NCBI GenBank assembly: GCA_002428445.1
Contig: DIWJ01000026.1
Coordinates: 1-64,000, forward strand
Direction of reading: 5' to 3'
DNA: 64,000 nt
DNA from: Syntrophaceae bacterium UBA6109
GTDB taxonomy: Bacteria > Desulfobacterota > Syntrophia > Syntrophales > UBA6109
Made by a program: the position numbers and the translations under genes
In this document: positions 61,849 through 64,000 of the stretch, in pieces
How the letters are laid out: each line of letters starts with the position of its first letter
How positions within the stretch are numbered: the first letter of the stretch is position 1
The notes under the pieces: generated by a model
Told to the model about the DNA's origin: nothing
Database searches by the model: none
What the model saw: the letters and a program-made list of their open reading frames with translations, nothing else

Positions 61849-62706
61849 CTATTTTCCCAGGTCCTCCACTTTCTTTCCTGCATCGGGGAAGAAGAGCGGC
61901 GAGCCAAACTTTCCCACGCCGAAGGTCTTGATGATCGCCTGCGTGTCCTTGGCGACCATGAAGTCCGCGAAGGCCTTCCCGCCGTCCTTGTTCGCCTTGG
62001 GCCACTTGGCCGGGTTGACTTCGATCACATGATAGATGTTCAGGAGAATCGCGTCGCCCTCGACCAGGATGTCGAGACTCAGGTTCTTTTTCAGGGCCAG
62101 ATAAGTCCCGCGGTCGGCAAGCGTATAGCCTTTCTTCTCCGCGGCGACGCTCAGCGTCTGCCCCATACCCAAGCCTGTCTGCTGATACCACTTCTGCCCC
62201 TCGGTCTTCAAGCCCGCCGCTTTCCAAATCCCCATTTCCTTGGCGTGCGTCCCGGAGTTGTCCCCCCTGGACAGGAAGAGGGCGCCCGCTGCCGAGAGCT
62301 TCTTGAAGGCCGCGTTTGCCGATTTGATTCCCTTCAGGCCCGCCGGATCCTGCGGAGGACCAAGGATGACGAAGTCGTTGTGCATGACGAGCCGGCGGTT
62401 GATTCCGTAGCCCTCATCGACGAATTTCTTCTCGGCTGCAGGAGAATGGACGAGCAGAACATCCGCCTCGCCCTTCTGCCCCATGGCCATCGCCTGGCCG
62501 GAGCCGACGGCAATCGTCTTGACGAAATAGCCGGTCTGCTTTTCGAAAATCGGGACCAGGACGTCCAGAAGTCCCGAGTCCTGGGTGCTCGTCGTCGTCG
62601 CCAGAATGACGGCCTTCGGCGCCGCCGCCAGGGCGGGCGTAATCATGACCAGCAGGCACAGCGCGGCGATCGCCGCCGGCAAACCTTTCTTCAAAAATCC
62701 CTTCAT
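61849..62706 (-). CDS. tupA: Tungstate-binding protein TupA
   Basis: 285 residues with a cleavable signal peptide (hydrophobic to A-L-A-A-A-P near residue 27). The mature start is I-L-A-T-T-T-S-T-Q-D-S-G-L-L-D, the TTTS oxyanion-binding motif of TupA, and F-L-S-R-G-D-N-S-G-T-H near residue 160 is the second binding segment. It has high specificity for tungstate in characterised members. GGAGG lies six bases before ATG 62706. Tungstate use is common in anaerobes with tungsten aldehyde oxidoreductases or formate dehydrogenases. Confidence 0.92.
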   Translation of the reverse strand: MKGFLKKGLPAAIAALCLLVMITPALAAAPKAVILATTTSTQDSGLLDVLVPIFEKQTGYFVKTIAVGSGQAMAMGQKGEADVLLVHSPAAEKKFVDEGYGINRRLVMHNDFVILGPPQDPAGLKGIKSANAAFKKLSAAGALFLSRGDNSGTHAKEMGIWKAAGLKTEGQKWYQQTGLGMGQTLSVAAEKKGYTLADRGTYLALKKNLSLDILVEGDAILLNIYHVIEVNPAKWPKANKDGGKAFADFMVAKDTQAIIKTFGVGKFGSPLFFPDAGKKVEDLGK

Positions 62707-62778
62707 CTCAACCTCCTGTCGTTTCATTATCAGACGTAACCGCCGCGGACAGCGGGCTTGACCGGAACGGCGTCCGGA

Positions 62779-63648
62779 TCATTTCCCCCGGCTCTTGCGC
62801 CAGGCCTCCGAGTTGGGGAAGAACATGGGCGCGCCGTACTTGTCCTTTCCGAAATCGCGGATGATGAGCTGGCCCTTGTCCGCGGCTGTCATCCAACCGA
62901 TGAATTTCATCGCTCCAGTTCGGTTCACCCGCGGGAACTTCGTCGAGTTGACCGGGATAACGGACATGAAGTTCAGCATCGCCTCGTCGTTCTCGACGAG
63001 GATGGCCAGCTTGATCTCCTTTTTCAGGGAGAGGTAGGTCGCCCGGTCGATGACCGTGTAGACCTGTTTTTCGTTCGTGTAGCGCAGGGTCGCCACATTG
63101 CCGCTCGATCCCTTCTCGTAAACAACGTACCAGGACCCGGCCGGCTTGATGCCTGCCTTCGCCCACAGATCCATCTCCGAAACGTGGGTCCCGGACTTGT
63201 CCCCCCGGCTGATGAAGGTCGCCTTCTTGGCGGCGATCGTCCGAAGCGCCTGGGCCGCCGTCTTCATCCCCCTGATCCCCGCCGGATCGCCTGCCGGCCC
63301 GACGATGACGAAGTCGTTGTACATGAGCGGGATCCGTGCCGTGCCGAAACCGCCCTTCACGAACTTCTCCTCCAGGGACTTGGCATGTGCCAGAACCAGA
63401 TCGAACTGCCCCTTTTCCGCCATCTTCAGGGCAGCGCCCGTTCCGGCGCCCACATGGCGTACCCGGATGCCCGTCTCCTTTTCGAACCCATCCTCCAGCG
63501 CCCCGACGATACCGGCGTCGATCGGCCCGATCGTGCTGGCCAAGAGAACGAACTTGTTGTCCTGAGACGGTCCGGCGACATCCATGGTACTGCAGGCCGG
63601 GAAGAGAAACAGCACGAACAACCAGAAAATCCAAAATTTCTTCATCAT
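62779..63648 (-). CDS. TupA-like binding lipoprotein with altered ligand loop
   Basis: 289 residues, paralogue of the neighbouring TupA. It has a lipoprotein signal (L-F-P-A-C) instead of a cleavable peptide. The oxyanion motif T-T-T-S-T-Q-D-S-G is replaced by A-S-T-I-G-P-I-D-A-G, while F-I-S-R-G-D-K-S-G-T-H is kept, so it may bind a different anion or bind more weakly. It lies directly upstream of tupA and shares the only permease and ATPase. A double ATG follows AAAGGAG; 63648 is used. Ligand unknown. Confidence 0.82.
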   Translation of the reverse strand: MMKKFWIFWLFVLFLFPACSTMDVAGPSQDNKFVLLASTIGPIDAGIVGALEDGFEKETGIRVRHVGAGTGAALKMAEKGQFDLVLAHAKSLEEKFVKGGFGTARIPLMYNDFVIVGPAGDPAGIRGMKTAAQALRTIAAKKATFISRGDKSGTHVSEMDLWAKAGIKPAGSWYVVYEKGSSGNVATLRYTNEKQVYTVIDRATYLSLKKEIKLAILVENDEAMLNFMSVIPVNSTKFPRVNRTGAMKFIGWMTAADKGQLIIRDFGKDKYGAPMFFPNSEAWRKSRGK

Positions 63649-63760
63649 CTTGCACTCCTTTGAAATTTCATTCTGCATCGATCCATGTCAGATCCCCTTC
63701 GATGCCGTCCCGACGGCCGGTATCGTCGTGGACCCTTTCCCCTCTCGTTGCTTGGGTGTT

Positions 63761-64000
63761 CTACGATTTCGCGTAGAGGATCCGCCCGGCGCTCTTGAAG
63801 TCGTAGCTCTTCAGGTTCGCGACCTGGTTCCGAAACAAATCTCCGTTGAGGATTTCCATGAGCGATTGAACTCCCTTTTGAAAAAAGACCGACTGATCGC
63901 AGATCATGTCAAACCTTTCGCGGGCGATCGGGATGAAGTCGAGACCGAACAGCGCCGAAACCGCCGACGCGGCGATGCCGGTGTTGGCCTCGCCGGAGAG
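63761..64000 (-). CDS. Substrate-binding-domain protein upstream of tup genes, C-terminal part
   Basis: 79 residues visible to the window edge; the N-terminus lies beyond base 64000. L-S-G-E-A-N-T-G-I-A-A-S-A-V-S-A-L-F-G-L-D-F... then I-A-R-E-R-F-D-M resembles the end of the periplasmic-binding-protein-like domain found in molybdate/tungstate-responsive regulators (helix-turn-helix plus PBP domain) and in molybdopterin-related proteins. It ends 112 bases before the TupA-like lipoprotein gene on the same strand. The assignment as regulator is an inference from this fragment and its position. Confidence 0.6.
   Translation of the reverse strand, partial: LSGEANTGIAASAVSALFGLDFIPIARERFDMICDQSVFFQKGVQSLMEILNGDLFRNQVANLKSYDFKSAGRILYAKS

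Overview
The window is a contiguous piece of a moderately GC-rich, Gram-negative, anaerobic-looking chromosome. The rpmH-rnpA-yidD-yidC-khpB-mnmE block, NtrC-type sigma-54 regulators, PAS sensors ending in a CASCK...CPEC module, a tungstate (Tup) ABC transporter beside a long-chain acyl-CoA ligase, and a TRAP transporter with PrpD- and fumarase/aspartase-type enzymes together suggest a Desulfobacterota (deltaproteobacterial) organism, perhaps a syntroph of the Syntrophales type. That placement is inference. No tRNA, rRNA, CRISPR array, transposase or prophage was seen.

Layout. 1-2.2 kb: end of cheW and a Cache-type chemoreceptor. 2.2-5.0 kb (minus): elbB and uvrB. 5.1-9.9 kb (plus): the ribosomal protein L34 / RNase P / membrane insertion / tRNA modification block. 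10-18.3 kb: two secreted FlgT/LPP20-like proteins, a patatin, a CotS/APH-like kinase, a PAS protein, a YqaA-family membrane protein and a hybrid histidine kinase. 18.4-21.2 kb (minus): HDAC-type deacetylase, Nudix hydrolase, NRDE protein, sirtuin.

21.6-32.5 kb (minus) is the accessory region. It is visibly AT-richer than its flanks and holds a TRAP transporter (DctPQM), an FCD-type GntR regulator, two divergent MmgE/PrpD enzymes and three divergent fumarase/aspartase-superfamily lyases. A consensus sigma-70 promoter in front of the first gene is overlapped by a 28-bp palindrome, the likely operator for the GntR protein. I read this as an uptake-and-cleavage module for an unknown polycarboxylate, possibly a C-N linked one.

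32.7-41.3 kb (minus) is a complete shikimate supraoperon: aroF-aroB-pheA-aroD-aroE-aroA-aroK-aroC-tyrA, mostly with 4-nt stop/start overlaps. Upstream lies a leader peptide of 30 codons with a Phe/Trp/Tyr run and two tandem terminators, so attenuation by aromatic amino acids is predicted. A second, Trp-specific attenuator (leader with four consecutive Trp codons) precedes trpB2 at 54-55.6 kb.

41.7-50 kb: a fused c-di-AMP synthase/YbbR protein, an orphan sigma-54 activator with a degenerate receiver, an intergenic tandem two-hairpin repeat, a sensor kinase/NtrC-type response regulator pair, and rarA. Between the kinase and rarA sit a good sigma-54 promoter and, about 85 nt downstream, a perfect terminator overlapping the 3' end of rarA on the opposite strand. 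This suggests a sigma-54-dependent small RNA of about 105 nt. 50-64 kb: small conserved proteins, UspA, DUF3108, TauE, trpB2, a GpsA-like dehydrogenase with a consensus promoter and long leader, a GNAT protein, acyl-CoA synthetase, and a tungstate transporter with two different binding proteins.
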